Below, piece by piece: positions 34,857 through 44,690 of a DNA stretch of 59,266 nucleotides (the first letter of the stretch is position 1; every line of letters begins with the position of its first letter). The position numbers and the translations under genes were made by a program. The notes under the pieces were generated by a model. The model saw only the letters and a program-made list of their open reading frames with translations. It had not been told where the DNA came from and ran no database searches. Origin of the DNA: Ruminimicrobiellum sp045223915 (GTDB lineage: Bacteria > Elusimicrobiota > Endomicrobiia > Endomicrobiales > Endomicrobiaceae); assembly GCA_045223915.1 (NCBI GenBank), contig JBGUZU010000028.1:1-59266 (forward strand), given 5' to 3'.

Positions 34857-36524
34857 TTATTCCTCTTCCTGTAATATGTCGCCGAGTGTCGGTTTTTCAT
34901 CGTTGGAAGAGAATTGTTTTATCAACTCTTTTTCCTGAGCTTTTTCAAATTTCTTAATTGAAGCTTCCAACTTTCTTTCTCTTAAATCGGCCTTAATAAT
35001 TTTTGCTTCAAGTTCTTCCCCTTCTTTAGGAAGTTCGCCGATTTTATTTTCAAAAGATAATTCGGTTCTCTTGATTAACACTTCGATTTTCGGTTCAACT
35101 TCAATAAATACGCCAAATTCCGCAACTCTTACAACTTTACCTTTAACGGTTGTTCCGAGTTTATATTTTTTATAAGGATCTTCCGTTAAATGTTTTAAAG
35201 ATAATGCAATTTTTTCGTTTTGTGTATTAACAGATAAAACAACAACTTCAACTTCCTGACCTTTTTTCAAGAAATCTTCAGGGAACTTTGTTGTTTTAAA
35301 CCAAGAAAAATCACTTATATGTATAAGACCTTCAACACCTTCCGGCAATTTTACAAATGCACCGAACGGTGTAATATTTTTTACTATGCCTTTAACTTTT
35401 GTTCCCGGAACATAATGTCTTGCGGTTTCTTCCCATGGGTTAGGTTTCATTTGTTTTACGGACAAAGAAATCTTCTTTGTTTCTTTATCGCAACTTACAA
35501 TTTTAACTTCTATTTCCTGTCCTTCTTTAACTTCGCTCTTGAACAAATGTTCTGCATCGTTCCAAGCATATTCCGCTACGGGTAAAAGGCCTTCAACACC
35601 TTTTTCAAGTTCAACAAATGCTCCGTAAGGCATTATTGAAGTAACTTTACCTTTCATTATAAGACCTGCAATATATTTTTCCCCTGCACTGTCCCAAGGG
35701 TTAACTGCAAGTTGTTTCATACTTAAAGAAATCTTTTCGTTTTCTTTATCTATTTTAGATATTTGAACTCTTACAATTTGGCCTACATGCAAAATATCTT
35801 CAACTTTTTTAACTTTGTACCAAGCAAGTTCGCCGATATGTAAAAATCCGTCTACTCCGCCCAAATCTACAAATGCTGCCGAAGGAATAATTTTTTTAAC
35901 TGTTCCGTCCAATATTTGGCCTTCGGTTAATGTTGCAAACATTTGTTCTCTTTTTGCTCTTTTTTCATCTTCCAAAAGTTTTCTTCTTGATAATGTTATT
36001 TTCTTATCGTATCTGTCAAATTCGGTAATTGCAAACTCAAAATTTTTACCTATATATTTTTCCGGATTGTTAACAAAAGATGTATCTACTTGCGAAATGT
36101 GCAAGAAAGCATTTACTCCGACATCAACAATAAATCCGCCCTTAATTGATTTCTTTATTGTTCCTTTTATTGTTTGTTTGTTTTTGAATATTTCTTCTAC
36201 TTTATCCCAAGCTTGTTTTTCCAAAACTTCTCTGTAAGAAAGTTGTATTCTTCCTACGGCATTTTTTACAAATACTTTTACTGTTGCACCTACTGCCAAC
36301 TCTTTAGGAATTTCGTTGTTTTCAAACTCGGATTTAGGAATTATACCTTCCGATTTCATACCTAAATCCACCATAAAACCGTCATCGGTTTCGGCAACAA
36401 TTACAACATCCAATATCTGACCTCTGCTAAGACCCATTTTTGTTTCAGGGCCTAACAAATCTGCCATACTGATACTTTCATCTTCTTCAAACTTCGTTAA
36501 ATTATCTAAATTATTGTTTTCCAT
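34857..36524 (-). CDS. rpsA: Ribosomal protein S1
   Basis: 555 residues with six S1/OB repeats, the full complement (repeat cores at ILDVVIVAETDDGFMVDLG, IKGTIKKSIKGGFIVDVG, LDGTVKKIIPSAAFVDLG, MKGKVTSIMPYGAFVELE, VKGIVKNITPFGAFVKLP and VKGKVVRVAEFGVFIEV). It brings mRNA to the 30S subunit. A fused IspH-S1 protein is known in Firmicutes; here the two are adjacent but separate genes (38 bases apart). Confidence 0.96.
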   Translation of the reverse strand: MENNNLDNLTKFEEDESISMADLLGPETKMGLSRGQILDVVIVAETDDGFMVDLGMKSEGIIPKSEFENNEIPKELAVGATVKVFVKNAVGRIQLSYREVLEKQAWDKVEEIFKNKQTIKGTIKKSIKGGFIVDVGVNAFLHISQVDTSFVNNPEKYIGKNFEFAITEFDRYDKKITLSRRKLLEDEKRAKREQMFATLTEGQILDGTVKKIIPSAAFVDLGGVDGFLHIGELAWYKVKKVEDILHVGQIVRVQISKIDKENEKISLSMKQLAVNPWDSAGEKYIAGLIMKGKVTSIMPYGAFVELEKGVEGLLPVAEYAWNDAEHLFKSEVKEGQEIEVKIVSCDKETKKISLSVKQMKPNPWEETARHYVPGTKVKGIVKNITPFGAFVKLPEGVEGLIHISDFSWFKTTKFPEDFLKKGQEVEVVVLSVNTQNEKIALSLKHLTEDPYKKYKLGTTVKGKVVRVAEFGVFIEVEPKIEVLIKRTELSFENKIGELPKEGEELEAKIIKADLRERKLEASIKKFEKAQEKELIKQFSSNDEKPTLGDILQEEE

Positions 36525-36562
36525 TTTACTTCTTCTCCTTTTCGTGATCTAATCTTAACCTT

Positions 36563-37402
36563 CTAACAATTTGTGATTTCTTTTATCCTCCTTTTAATAT
36601 TTTCAATAATCCAGTCAGGCGTTGAAGCACCTGCCGTTATTCCTACAGCTTCTACATTATCGAACCAAGCGGGTTCGATCTCATCGACATCTTCTATATG
36701 ATATGTTTTTGTTATGTTAGAACAAATTTGGTACAAGCGGGTGGTATTACCTGAATTTTTACCGCCTATAACAATCATTACATCAACTTCTTTAGCCAAC
36801 TTTGCGGCTGCACTTTGTCTGTCAAAAGTTGCTCTGCAAATAGTGTTAAAGACCTTCACTTGAGATATTTTGGATATCTCATTAACAATTTCTTCAAACT
36901 TTTTAGGACTTTGTGTAGTTTGGCTTACTATATAAATTATATCAGTTTTTTTAACATTTTTAACATCATCTTTATCTTCAACAACCAAACATTTGCCTTT
37001 ACCGTAAGAAACAAGTGCCACAACTTCCGGATGTTTTTTTTCACCTACAATAACGATTTGTTCGCTGTCCTTACTTAACTCTTTTATTATATCCTGTGCT
37101 TTTTTTACGAAAGGGCAGGCAGCATCCACTATTTTTATATTTTCTTTTTTAGATAAATTTTCGTAAATATCCAAAGGAATTCCGTGTGTTCTTAACACCA
37201 AAACACCTTTTTCTATTTTCGAATAATCTTCAATAACTTTAATATTTTCTTTTTCTAATCTTGCAACTTCCTGCGGATTATGTATTAAAGGTCCGAATGT
37301 GTAAACATCACTGTTTTTTGAAGCAATATCTTGTGCCAAATCTATTGCTCTTTTTACACCGAAACAAAATCCCGCACTTTTAGCTATTGTTATTTTTACC
37401 AT
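36563..37402 (-). CDS. ispH: 4-hydroxy-3-methylbut-2-enyl diphosphate reductase
   Basis: 279 residues. The three iron-sulfur cysteines are in SAGFCFGVKRA (C13), DAACPFVKK and NTICRATFDRQ. It makes IPP and DMAPP in the MEP isoprenoid pathway. It follows plsC by 8 bases and precedes rpsA by 38. Confidence 0.97.
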   Translation of the reverse strand: MVKITIAKSAGFCFGVKRAIDLAQDIASKNSDVYTFGPLIHNPQEVARLEKENIKVIEDYSKIEKGVLVLRTHGIPLDIYENLSKKENIKIVDAACPFVKKAQDIIKELSKDSEQIVIVGEKKHPEVVALVSYGKGKCLVVEDKDDVKNVKKTDIIYIVSQTTQSPKKFEEIVNEISKISQVKVFNTICRATFDRQSAAAKLAKEVDVMIVIGGKNSGNTTRLYQICSNITKTYHIEDVDEIEPAWFDNVEAVGITAGASTPDWIIENIKRRIKEITNC

Positions 37403-37410
37403 TTTTTTCT

Positions 37411-38001
37411 CTACAATGCTCTTATTTCGTCCAACACCTGTTGAGCTATTTTTAAATAATCTTCTTTTGTATGTTCTTTCGGCGGATATACCGGTTTACC
37501 ATACTTCACTTCTATTCTTTTGAACTTTTTCATATTGTTGGTATTAACTATTTTTACCGGAACTATAGGCACCTGACAATTGCAGGCTACCATCCCTACA
37601 CCAGGTCTTGCTTTACCTAACTCGCCCGTTTTTGATCTTGTCCCTTCCGGAAACATTAACAATGCTTTTTTGTTTTCCAAAAGAGTAAATGCATTTCTGA
37701 ATGCACTCATATCCTGCATACCTCTTTTTACAGGGAAAGCATTTGTTCTTTTTATTACAGAACCTAATATCGGAGTATCGAAAAGTTCTTGTTTTGCCAT
37801 AAAATAAAGGTCTTGTTTCATAAAACATCCGGCCAACGGCGGATCAAAAAAACTCATATGGTTTGGAGCTATTATAAAGCCTGTGTTTTCGGGTATATTT
37901 TCCTGCCCGGAAGATTTGCATCTGTATATAAGAATGAACATCAACTTAAACACAACTTTGCCTAAATAATATAAAAAACTGCTTCTTTTTCTTATTTGCA
38001 T
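37411..38001 (-). CDS. plsC: 1-acyl-sn-glycerol-3-phosphate acyltransferase (PlsC-like)
   Basis: 196 residues from the ATG at 38001, chosen over 38049 because GAGGTG precedes it and the overlap with aroA shrinks to 10 bases. NHMSFFDPP carries the catalytic His-x4-Asp, and FPEGTRSKTGEL the substrate-binding block. An N-terminal hydrophobic stretch anchors it to the membrane. It makes phosphatidic acid. Membership in an aromatic-amino-acid run is by neighbourhood, not function. Confidence 0.92.
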   Translation of the reverse strand: MQIRKRSSFLYYLGKVVFKLMFILIYRCKSSGQENIPENTGFIIAPNHMSFFDPPLAGCFMKQDLYFMAKQELFDTPILGSVIKRTNAFPVKRGMQDMSAFRNAFTLLENKKALLMFPEGTRSKTGELGKARPGVGMVACNCQVPIVPVKIVNTNNMKKFKRIEVKYGKPVYPPKEHTKEDYLKIAQQVLDEIRAL

Positions 38002-39269
38002 ATCTTTTTTAACACCTCGTAAAAATTTGCAAAGGAAATTTTTACACAATCACTTTTTAAAATTTCTGTTTCTCTTTCTGCTATAAGACCTGCTACAGAT
38101 AACATCATAGCAATTCTGTGATCATCAAAACTGTCTACAACCGTACCTTTAAGTTTTGTAGGACCGTTTATTATAAAACCGTCTTCTGTTTCTTTTATAT
38201 CTGCTCCCATCTTGTTAAGTTGAGAAGCAACCGAATGTATTCTGTCACTTTCTTTAACCTTTAACTCTTTTGCACCTGAAATAATCGTTTGACCTTCGGC
38301 CTGAGTTGCGGCAAGAACTATTATAGGAATTTCGTCTATCAAAGACGGAACTATTTCTTTACCGAAACTTGTGGAATTAAGTTTTGAAGTTTTTATTTCT
38401 ATATCTGCAACATCTTCACCCGATACTGTTCTGACATTATCCAAAACAATGTCGGCACCCATACTTTTTAATACGGTTAAAATACCGTCTCTTGTTTTGT
38501 TTATATTTACATTTAAAATTTTTATATTTGAGTTTGGAACAATTAAACCCGCAACAATAAAAAATGCCGCGGAAGATATGTCGCAGGGAACCGTTACTTC
38601 CTGTGCATACAACCCGTTACACTTTTTTACACTTACGGATAACCCGTCAACCGAAATATCCGCACCGAAAGTTTTAAACATTCTTTCGCTGTGGTCTCTT
38701 GATTTTATCGGTTCCGTAACCGTTGTTGTTCCGTCCGCATACAACCCTGCAAACAATATACACGATTTTACCTGTGCACTTGCCACGGGACTTGTATAAC
38801 TTATTGCTTTTAAATTTTCTTTCGGTGAAATTGTCATAGGTAAAAAGTTATTTTCTTTTGCCGTAATATTTGCACCCATTAAAGACAAAGGTTCAATAAC
38901 TCTTTTCATCGGTCTTTTAGATAAACTTGCATCACCGGTAATTGTTGATGAAAATTTTTGGCCTGCCAAAACTCCCGACAGCAACCTTGTTGTTGTACCT
39001 GAATTTCCCGCATAAATTTCTTTAACGGGATTTTTTAAACCGTTAATACCGGCACCTGTTATTGTAAGTGAATTTTCGGCTTGTTCTATATTCACACCCA
39101 TCTGTTTGAATGCATTCATTGTCATCAAACAATCATCGGATTTAAGGTAATTATTTATATAAGATTTACCTGTTGCAAGTGAGGACAACATTATTGCTCT
39201 GTGGGTAATGGATTTATCTGCCGGAACCGTAATTATTCCGTTAAGTTTTGATACTTTATTTATTTTCAT
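37992..39269 (-). CDS. aroA: 3-phosphoshikimate 1-carboxyvinyltransferase (EPSP synthase)
   Basis: 425 residues. VPADKSITHRAIMLSSLA, YAGNSGTTTRLLSGVLAG, SKRPMKRVIEPL, SAQVKSCILFAG and the C-terminal DHRIAMMLSVAGL cover both half-domains. The GNSGTTTRLL form is typical of class II enzymes. It joins PEP to shikimate 3-phosphate. Its start overlaps the tyrA stop by 4 bases. Confidence 0.96.
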   Translation of the reverse strand: MKINKVSKLNGIITVPADKSITHRAIMLSSLATGKSYINNYLKSDDCLMTMNAFKQMGVNIEQAENSLTITGAGINGLKNPVKEIYAGNSGTTTRLLSGVLAGQKFSSTITGDASLSKRPMKRVIEPLSLMGANITAKENNFLPMTISPKENLKAISYTSPVASAQVKSCILFAGLYADGTTTVTEPIKSRDHSERMFKTFGADISVDGLSVSVKKCNGLYAQEVTVPCDISSAAFFIVAGLIVPNSNIKILNVNINKTRDGILTVLKSMGADIVLDNVRTVSGEDVADIEIKTSKLNSTSFGKEIVPSLIDEIPIIVLAATQAEGQTIISGAKELKVKESDRIHSVASQLNKMGADIKETEDGFIINGPTKLKGTVVDSFDDHRIAMMLSVAGLIAERETEILKSDCVKISFANFYEVLKKICK

Positions 39270-40108
39270 TGTCTTATACTTTTTTCCAATATTTCTTTCA
39301 ACTTTTCTTCGTTTCCGAAAGTACCGACAAACTCTTTTATTTGTTTACACAATTCTTCGGATAAAACTTTTAAGTTATCTTTATTATTTAAAAATATCGG
39401 GATCCACATATTAGGAGAAGATTTTGCTACTCTGGTTAAACTTTTAAATGAGCCTGCAACCAAATTTTCTATATTTTTGTTTTTGCCTCTTTTTTCTCTG
39501 AACATCTTATAAAAACTGAATGCTATTATATGAGGAATATGACTTGTAAAAGCTACGGTTTCATCGTGTTCTTTTGCGGACATAAAAAATGTTTTACAAC
39601 CTATATCCTTCCATAATTTAGCTATTGTTTTCGTGTTTTTATCTTTCGGATTTGCGGTTATTACAACGGTAGCATTATTATAAATATCCAAACTTGCATA
39701 CTCTATACCGTTTTGTTCTATACCGCACATGGGATGACACCCTATAAATGCAGGGTAATCTTTGTTCTTTTGTTGAAGTTGTTTTATTTTTGTATCGACA
39801 TTAAACTTTATGCTGCCTATATCGCAAACAATAGTTTTTTTGTTAGCGAATGTTGCTATTTTTTTATAAATATCAACTATCGTATCTACGGGACTGCAAA
39901 TAAAAATTATATCGGCACACTTTGCTGCAGAAATATCTGTAGAATAACAATCAACGGCATTTTTATCTTTTGCAAGTTTTAAGTTTTTTATGTTTCTTCC
40001 TATACCTACAACATCGTATTGCCTTGAGCCGTTTTTTGATAAATGTCTCAAGGCAATACCTAAAGATCCGCCCATTAAACCTACACCTATTACTGCAACG
40101 GTTTTCAT
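39266..40108 (-). CDS. tyrA: Prephenate (or arogenate) dehydrogenase
   Basis: 280 residues. Rossmann motif GVGLMGGSLG (8-17), then IIFICSPVDTI, CDIGSIK, GCHPMCGIEQNG and SHIPHIIAF, the TyrA signatures. It has no ACT domain and no fused chorismate mutase. It makes 4-hydroxyphenylpyruvate for tyrosine. It shares one base with the end of aroF. Confidence 0.93.
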   Translation of the reverse strand: MKTVAVIGVGLMGGSLGIALRHLSKNGSRQYDVVGIGRNIKNLKLAKDKNAVDCYSTDISAAKCADIIFICSPVDTIVDIYKKIATFANKKTIVCDIGSIKFNVDTKIKQLQQKNKDYPAFIGCHPMCGIEQNGIEYASLDIYNNATVVITANPKDKNTKTIAKLWKDIGCKTFFMSAKEHDETVAFTSHIPHIIAFSFYKMFREKRGKNKNIENLVAGSFKSLTRVAKSSPNMWIPIFLNNKDNLKVLSEELCKQIKEFVGTFGNEEKLKEILEKSIRQ

Positions 40109-41124
40109 TAAATCTCTCTGCCTAATGCTTTTGCCAAAACTTTAAGTTCCGACATTAATTTTTTATATTGATCCGGTAACAAACTTTGCGGTCCGTCCGA
40201 CAAAGCTTCTTCCGGTCTCGGATGAATTTCCAATGCTATTGCATCCGCTCCTACGGCTAAACAACCTTTTGCCATTGTAGGAACATGTTCTCTTATACCT
40301 ATACCGTGAGAAGGATCCAATACTACCGGCAAATGTGTGAGTTTTTTTACAACAGGTATAGCATTCAAATCCAAAGTAAATCTTGTTGCGGTTTCAAATG
40401 TTCTTATACCTCTTTCACACAACATAACATTATTGTTTCCTTCAGACAAAATATATTCTGCCGAAAGCAACCATTCTTTTATTGTTGTTGCCATACCTCT
40501 TTTCAACAAAACAGGTTTTTTCTGTTTTCCGCATGCTCTTAGCAAATCATAATTTTGAACGTTTCTTGCGCCGATTTGAACTATATCGCAATATTTACTT
40601 ACCAAAGGAACTTGTTCCACTGCCATAGCTTCGCTTATTGTAGGAATTTTATATTTTACTCCCACATCGTGCAAAAATTTTAAACCTTTTTCGCCTAAAC
40701 CTTGGAAAGTGTATGGCGAAGATCTCGGTTTGTATGCTCCGCCTCTGAGTATTGTTCCGCCGCCGTCTTTAACTATTTTAGCTATTTCTTCCAATACGGC
40801 TTTACTTTCTATTGCACAAGGTCCAGCTATAACAGGCACCTTGTCACCGCCTATTTCTATACCGTAAGGAAGTTTTATTATTGTATTTTCTTGTTTAAAA
40901 TCTCTAGATGCTAATTTGTATGGTTTTTCTATTTCGCTTATATGATCAACTTCGTCCATTGATTCGAAAAGTTCGCTGTATTTTTCGGCGAATTCACCAA
41001 CCATACCGATAATGGTTACATCTTTACCTTTCGATATGTGAGGTATGTAACCCAACTTCTTAATTTTTTCTACAACCTTTTTTTCTTCCTGCTTTGTCGC
41101 TCTTTTTTTAAGAGTTATAATCAT
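40108..41124 (-). CDS. aroF: 3-deoxy-7-phosphoheptulonate (DAHP) synthase, AroF/KdsA-like type
   Basis: 338 residues. Residues 1-65 are a ferredoxin/ACT-like regulatory domain (MIITLKKRATKQEEKKVV). The barrel follows with VIAGPCAIES, LRGGAYKPRSSPYTFQG, VLLKRGMATTIKEWL and LPVVLDPSHGIG. This is the Thermotoga-type layout in which the N-terminal domain mediates inhibition by tyrosine or phenylalanine. It is the entry to the shikimate pathway. AAGGAG sits before the ATG. A 59-base gap separates it from trpA and could hold a promoter, but I see no clear boxes. Confidence 0.95.
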   Translation of the reverse strand: MIITLKKRATKQEEKKVVEKIKKLGYIPHISKGKDVTIIGMVGEFAEKYSELFESMDEVDHISEIEKPYKLASRDFKQENTIIKLPYGIEIGGDKVPVIAGPCAIESKAVLEEIAKIVKDGGGTILRGGAYKPRSSPYTFQGLGEKGLKFLHDVGVKYKIPTISEAMAVEQVPLVSKYCDIVQIGARNVQNYDLLRACGKQKKPVLLKRGMATTIKEWLLSAEYILSEGNNNVMLCERGIRTFETATRFTLDLNAIPVVKKLTHLPVVLDPSHGIGIREHVPTMAKGCLAVGADAIALEIHPRPEEALSDGPQSLLPDQYKKLMSELKVLAKALGREI

Positions 41125-41183
41125 TTATTTTCTCCTTACAACTAATTTTTTTATTATATAAAATTAAAATTCTAATGTATATA

Positions 41184-41957
41184 TCAATTATTCATGGAAT
41201 CTTTCATGCTTTTAACATAATCATAAATATAGCTGTCTGCATCCGTTCCGTGTTGTTTTATAATTTTAATTATTGCACTTCCTACAATTACACCATCTGA
41301 AATTTTTGACATTTGGTTTGCCTGCTGCGGCGAATGTATTCCAAACCCTATTGCAGTAGGTACGGATGTTACTTTTTTGACCGAATCCACAATAGATTTT
41401 AAATCTGTTTTTATTTCGTTTCTTTCACCGGTAACACCCATGGATGAAACAATATACAAAAAACCTTCCGCTTCTTTAGCTATATCTTCTATTCTTTGCT
41501 GTGATGTAGGTGCTATTAAAGAAACAATTTTTATGTCGTACTTTTTTGCATATTCGGAAATTTCATTTTTTTCTTCAAAAGGTAAATCGGGAATAATTAT
41601 ACCGTCTATGCCTATTACGGAACATTGTTTGAAAAAGTTATCGTAACCATACCTGAAAACAGGATTAACATATGTCATAAAAACAAGCGGTATGTTAACC
41701 GTTTTTCTTACTTTCTTAACAAGGTCAAAAATTTTATCGAGATTTGTTCCAGCTGCCAATGCTTTTTGGCTTGATTCCTGAATAACCGGTCCTTCAGCAA
41801 CAGGATCTGAAAACGGTATTCCTATTTCTATCAAGTCGGCTCCCGCCGAAACCATTTTATAAATAAAATCTTCCGTTTTGTTTATGTTCGGATAACCCGC
41901 CGTTATAAACGGTATAAATGCTTTTTTATTTTTAAATGCCGATTCTATTCTATTCAT
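41184..41957 (-). CDS. trpA: Tryptophan synthase alpha subunit
   Basis: 257 residues from the ATG at 41957, preferred over 41984 because GAGGAG precedes it and the overlap with trpB drops to 8 bases. AFIPFITAGYPN, LIEIGIPFSDPVAEGP, GIIIPDLPFEE and PTAIGFGIHSPQQANQ are diagnostic. It releases indole from indole-glycerol phosphate and passes it to TrpB. Confidence 0.96.
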   Translation of the reverse strand: MNRIESAFKNKKAFIPFITAGYPNINKTEDFIYKMVSAGADLIEIGIPFSDPVAEGPVIQESSQKALAAGTNLDKIFDLVKKVRKTVNIPLVFMTYVNPVFRYGYDNFFKQCSVIGIDGIIIPDLPFEEKNEISEYAKKYDIKIVSLIAPTSQQRIEDIAKEAEGFLYIVSSMGVTGERNEIKTDLKSIVDSVKKVTSVPTAIGFGIHSPQQANQMSKISDGVIVGSAIIKIIKQHGTDADSYIYDYVKSMKDSMNN

Positions 41958-43134
41958 ATATTTTTTCTCCTCTGTATCTTGCAATTGCCGCTACATCTTT
42001 ATCGCCTCTTCCCGAAAGGCAAACTATTATGCTTTCGCTTTTATCTATTTTCGGTGCAATTTTTCTTACATGAGCAACAGCATGTGCACTTTCTATTGCA
42101 CAAATTATACCTTCCGTTCTTGCAAGATATTCAAATGCACTTACCGCTTCTTCATCGGTAATCGGAACATATTCTGCTCTGCCGGTATCGTGCAAGTATG
42201 CATGTTCCGGGCCTATTCCCGGATAATCAAGACCTGCCGATATCGAATAAACTTCAGCAATTTGTCCGTATTTGTCCTGACAGAAATACGATTTCATTCC
42301 ATGAAAAATTCCTATTTCGCCTTTGGCAATAGATGCGGCATGTTTGTCTGTATTAAGTCCTTTACCTGCCGCTTCGCAACCTATAAGTTTTACATTTTTT
42401 TCTTCAATAAAATTGTAAAACATTCCCATAGCATTACTTCCGCCGCCGACACAAGCAACAACGGCATAAGGAAGTTTTTTCTCGTATTCCAAAATTTGTT
42501 GTTTTGCTTCTTTACTTATTACACTTTGAAAATCTCTTACTATCGTAGGAAACGGGTGCGGTCCCATAACGGAACCTAAAACATAGTGAGTATCGTTTAC
42601 TCTTTTAGACCATTCTCTCATTGCTTCGTTTACGGCATCTTTCAAAACTTTTGTACCGGAAGTTACCGCATTAACTTTAGCACCCAACAATTTCATTCTG
42701 TAAACATTTAGTGCCTGTCTTTTAGTATCTTCTTCACCCATAAATATTTCACATTCCATACCTAAAAGTGCGGCAGCAGTAGCTGTTGCTACTCCGTGCT
42801 GCCCCGCACCTGTTTCGGCAATTACTCTTGTTTTGCCCATCTTTTTTGCAAGAAGAACCTGACCTAAAACATTATTTATTTTGTGTGAACCGGTATGATT
42901 CAAATCTTCTCTTTTTAAATATATTTTTGCTCCGCCCAAATCTTTTGTCATGTTTTCGGCGTAATATAAAAGAGACGGTCTTCCGGCATAATTTTTTAAT
43001 AAATCATTTAACTCGTTCACAAATTCGGGATTGTTTTTATAGTATTCATACTGTTTTTCAAGATTTATTATCTCGTTCATAAGTGTTTCGGGAATATATT
43101 GACCACCGTATATTCCAAATCTTGTTTTACCCAT
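41950..43134 (-). CDS. trpB: Tryptophan synthase beta subunit
   Basis: 394 residues. The PLP lysine lies in HTGSHKINNVLGQ, with ETGAGQHGVATA and the phosphate loop GGGSNAMG. This is the TrpB1 form that pairs with TrpA. It overlaps trpF by 8 bases upstream and trpA by 8 downstream, so the three are translationally linked. Confidence 0.97.
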   Translation of the reverse strand: MGKTRFGIYGGQYIPETLMNEIINLEKQYEYYKNNPEFVNELNDLLKNYAGRPSLLYYAENMTKDLGGAKIYLKREDLNHTGSHKINNVLGQVLLAKKMGKTRVIAETGAGQHGVATATAAALLGMECEIFMGEEDTKRQALNVYRMKLLGAKVNAVTSGTKVLKDAVNEAMREWSKRVNDTHYVLGSVMGPHPFPTIVRDFQSVISKEAKQQILEYEKKLPYAVVACVGGGSNAMGMFYNFIEEKNVKLIGCEAAGKGLNTDKHAASIAKGEIGIFHGMKSYFCQDKYGQIAEVYSISAGLDYPGIGPEHAYLHDTGRAEYVPITDEEAVSAFEYLARTEGIICAIESAHAVAHVRKIAPKIDKSESIIVCLSGRGDKDVAAIARYRGEKIYE

Positions 43135-43720
43135 TTTTTATTCTCCTAACTATATTTAAAATTTTATTTTTATCTTTAACTTTATTTGTTTCTACACCGC
43201 TTGATATATCTATACAATACGGGTTCAATTTTATTGCTTGTTCTATGTTGCTCTCATCGATACCGCCCGCAAGAAAATAAGGTCTTATAAAATTTTTTAT
43301 TAAGTTCCAATCAAATGTTTTACCTGACCCCATACCCGAATCGAACATCAACAAATCCGCTTGAGAATTTCGCCATCGAACAATTTCTTCCCCATTTTTT
43401 ACTTTTACGGCTTTAATTATTTTTTTGTTACAAACTTTTTTTAAATCACTTATATATTTATCATCTTCATCACCGTGAAGTTGAACAAAATCAATTATAT
43501 TTTCGTTACATATTTCCGTGATTTTATTTATATCTTCGTTAACAAAAACACCTACCGACAAAATATTTTTATCCAACTTGTTTTTTAATTTTTTTGCGGT
43601 TTCTTTAGATACTTGTCTGTGACTTTTCGCAAATACAAAACCTATATAATCGGGTTTTGCTTCGTTAACGAAATCGATATCTTCTTCTCTGAATAATCCG
43701 CATATTTTTATCTTGGTCAT
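43127..43720 (-). CDS. trpF: Phosphoribosylanthranilate isomerase
   Basis: 197 residues. KICGLFREEDI, DYIGFVFAKSHRQVS, VQLHGDED and PYFLAGGIDESN match TrpF, a small TIM barrel. The present start (43720) has GAGG about 8 bases upstream. The first codons are duplicated at 43793-43815, next to an older-looking ATG at 43818, so the start region has been rebuilt after an insertion. Confidence 0.95.
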   Translation of the reverse strand: MTKIKICGLFREEDIDFVNEAKPDYIGFVFAKSHRQVSKETAKKLKNKLDKNILSVGVFVNEDINKITEICNENIIDFVQLHGDEDDKYISDLKKVCNKKIIKAVKVKNGEEIVRWRNSQADLLMFDSGMGSGKTFDWNLIKNFIRPYFLAGGIDESNIEQAIKLNPYCIDISSGVETNKVKDKNKILNIVRRIKNG

Positions 43721-43815
43721 ATTTTACCTCAAATAAATTCAACTGCGAGATTCCCGCTAACGACCTGCGGGAATGACAGTGGAGAAAGAGAAAATAATCC
43801 GCATATTTTTATCTT
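43692..43815. repeat. 78-bp REP-bearing insertion flanked by a 23-bp direct repeat
   Basis: Identical 23-base segments at 43692-43714 and 43793-43815 (both containing CCGCATATTTTTATC) bracket 78 bases that hold the REP palindrome AGATTCCCGC...GCGGGAATGACA (43748-43778). The repeat is the beginning of trpF. Confidence 0.8.
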
Positions 43816-43820
43816 CATCT

Positions 43821-44597
43821 TTATCCTCGCAATTCCGAAAGGAATTGTTTTTTATCTTTACTTAACATCATACTTTCACCGATTAATGCTCCGTTAAAAC
43901 CGGCATTCTTTAACATCTTTATATCTTGTGCGGTTTTTATTCCGCTTTCCGAAATTAAAATTTTATTTTCCGGTATAAACTTTCTTAACTTTAAAGATGT
44001 GTTTATATCGACGGTAAAAGTTTTTAAATCTCTGTTATTTATACCGATTATTTTTGCATTACAATTTAATGCTTTTTTAATTTCTTCTTCATTATGTGTT
44101 TCTACAAGACAACTTAACTTTAAACTTGTTGCAATGTTTATAAAATTTTTTAAAGTGCTTTCGTCAAGAACAGCACAAATAAGTAAAACTGCATCCGCAC
44201 CGATAAGTTTCGCCTGATATATTTGATATTCGTCAATAATAAAATCTTTTCTTAAAACAGGAATATTTACAATACCTGCAACATCTTTCAAGAACAAATC
44301 GTTACCTTTAAAAAAGTGCGGTTCGGTAAGAACCGATATTGCCGAAGCTCCCGCTTTTTCGTATTCCTGTGCGATATCCGTATAAGAAAAATCTTCAACT
44401 ATAACACCTTTTGACGGTGACGCTTTTTTTATTTCGCAAATAAAAGCAAAATCTTTGTTTTTCAAAGAATTCTCAAAAAAGAAATTTTTACTTGAAGGCA
44501 AAGACAAAACTTCCTGTTTTAAAGTTTCAATATTTTTTTCTTTTTTTTCGTTTTCTATTCTTGTTTTTTGTTTGGCAATTATATCGTCAAGTATCAT
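43821..44597 (-). CDS. trpC: Indole-3-glycerol phosphate synthase
   Basis: 258 residues. FICEIKKASPSKGVI, SVLTEPHFFKG, VLRKDFIIDEYQIY, IIGINNRDLKTF and LISESGI are the TrpC signatures. It closes the indole ring. In the ancestral layout trpF would have started 2 bases after its stop. Confidence 0.96.
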   Translation of the reverse strand: MILDDIIAKQKTRIENEKKEKNIETLKQEVLSLPSSKNFFFENSLKNKDFAFICEIKKASPSKGVIVEDFSYTDIAQEYEKAGASAISVLTEPHFFKGNDLFLKDVAGIVNIPVLRKDFIIDEYQIYQAKLIGADAVLLICAVLDESTLKNFINIATSLKLSCLVETHNEEEIKKALNCNAKIIGINNRDLKTFTVDINTSLKLRKFIPENKILISESGIKTAQDIKMLKNAGFNGALIGESMMLSKDKKQFLSELRG

Positions 44598-44635
44598 TTA
44601 TATCCTCTTTGTTGTTTGTTTTTCTGTCGTTGCCA

Positions 44636-44690
44636 ATCTTCTAATCTTCCAATCTTCTAATCCTCTATTTTTATTCCTCGTTAGACAATT
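44636..44690 (-). repeat. Octamer array after trpD
   Basis: Directly after the trpD stop, read leftward: GAGGATTA, GAAGATTG, GAAGATTA, GAAGATTG, then GCAACGACAG. It uses a GATTA/GATTG version of the octamer. No hairpin precedes it here. Confidence 0.65.
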
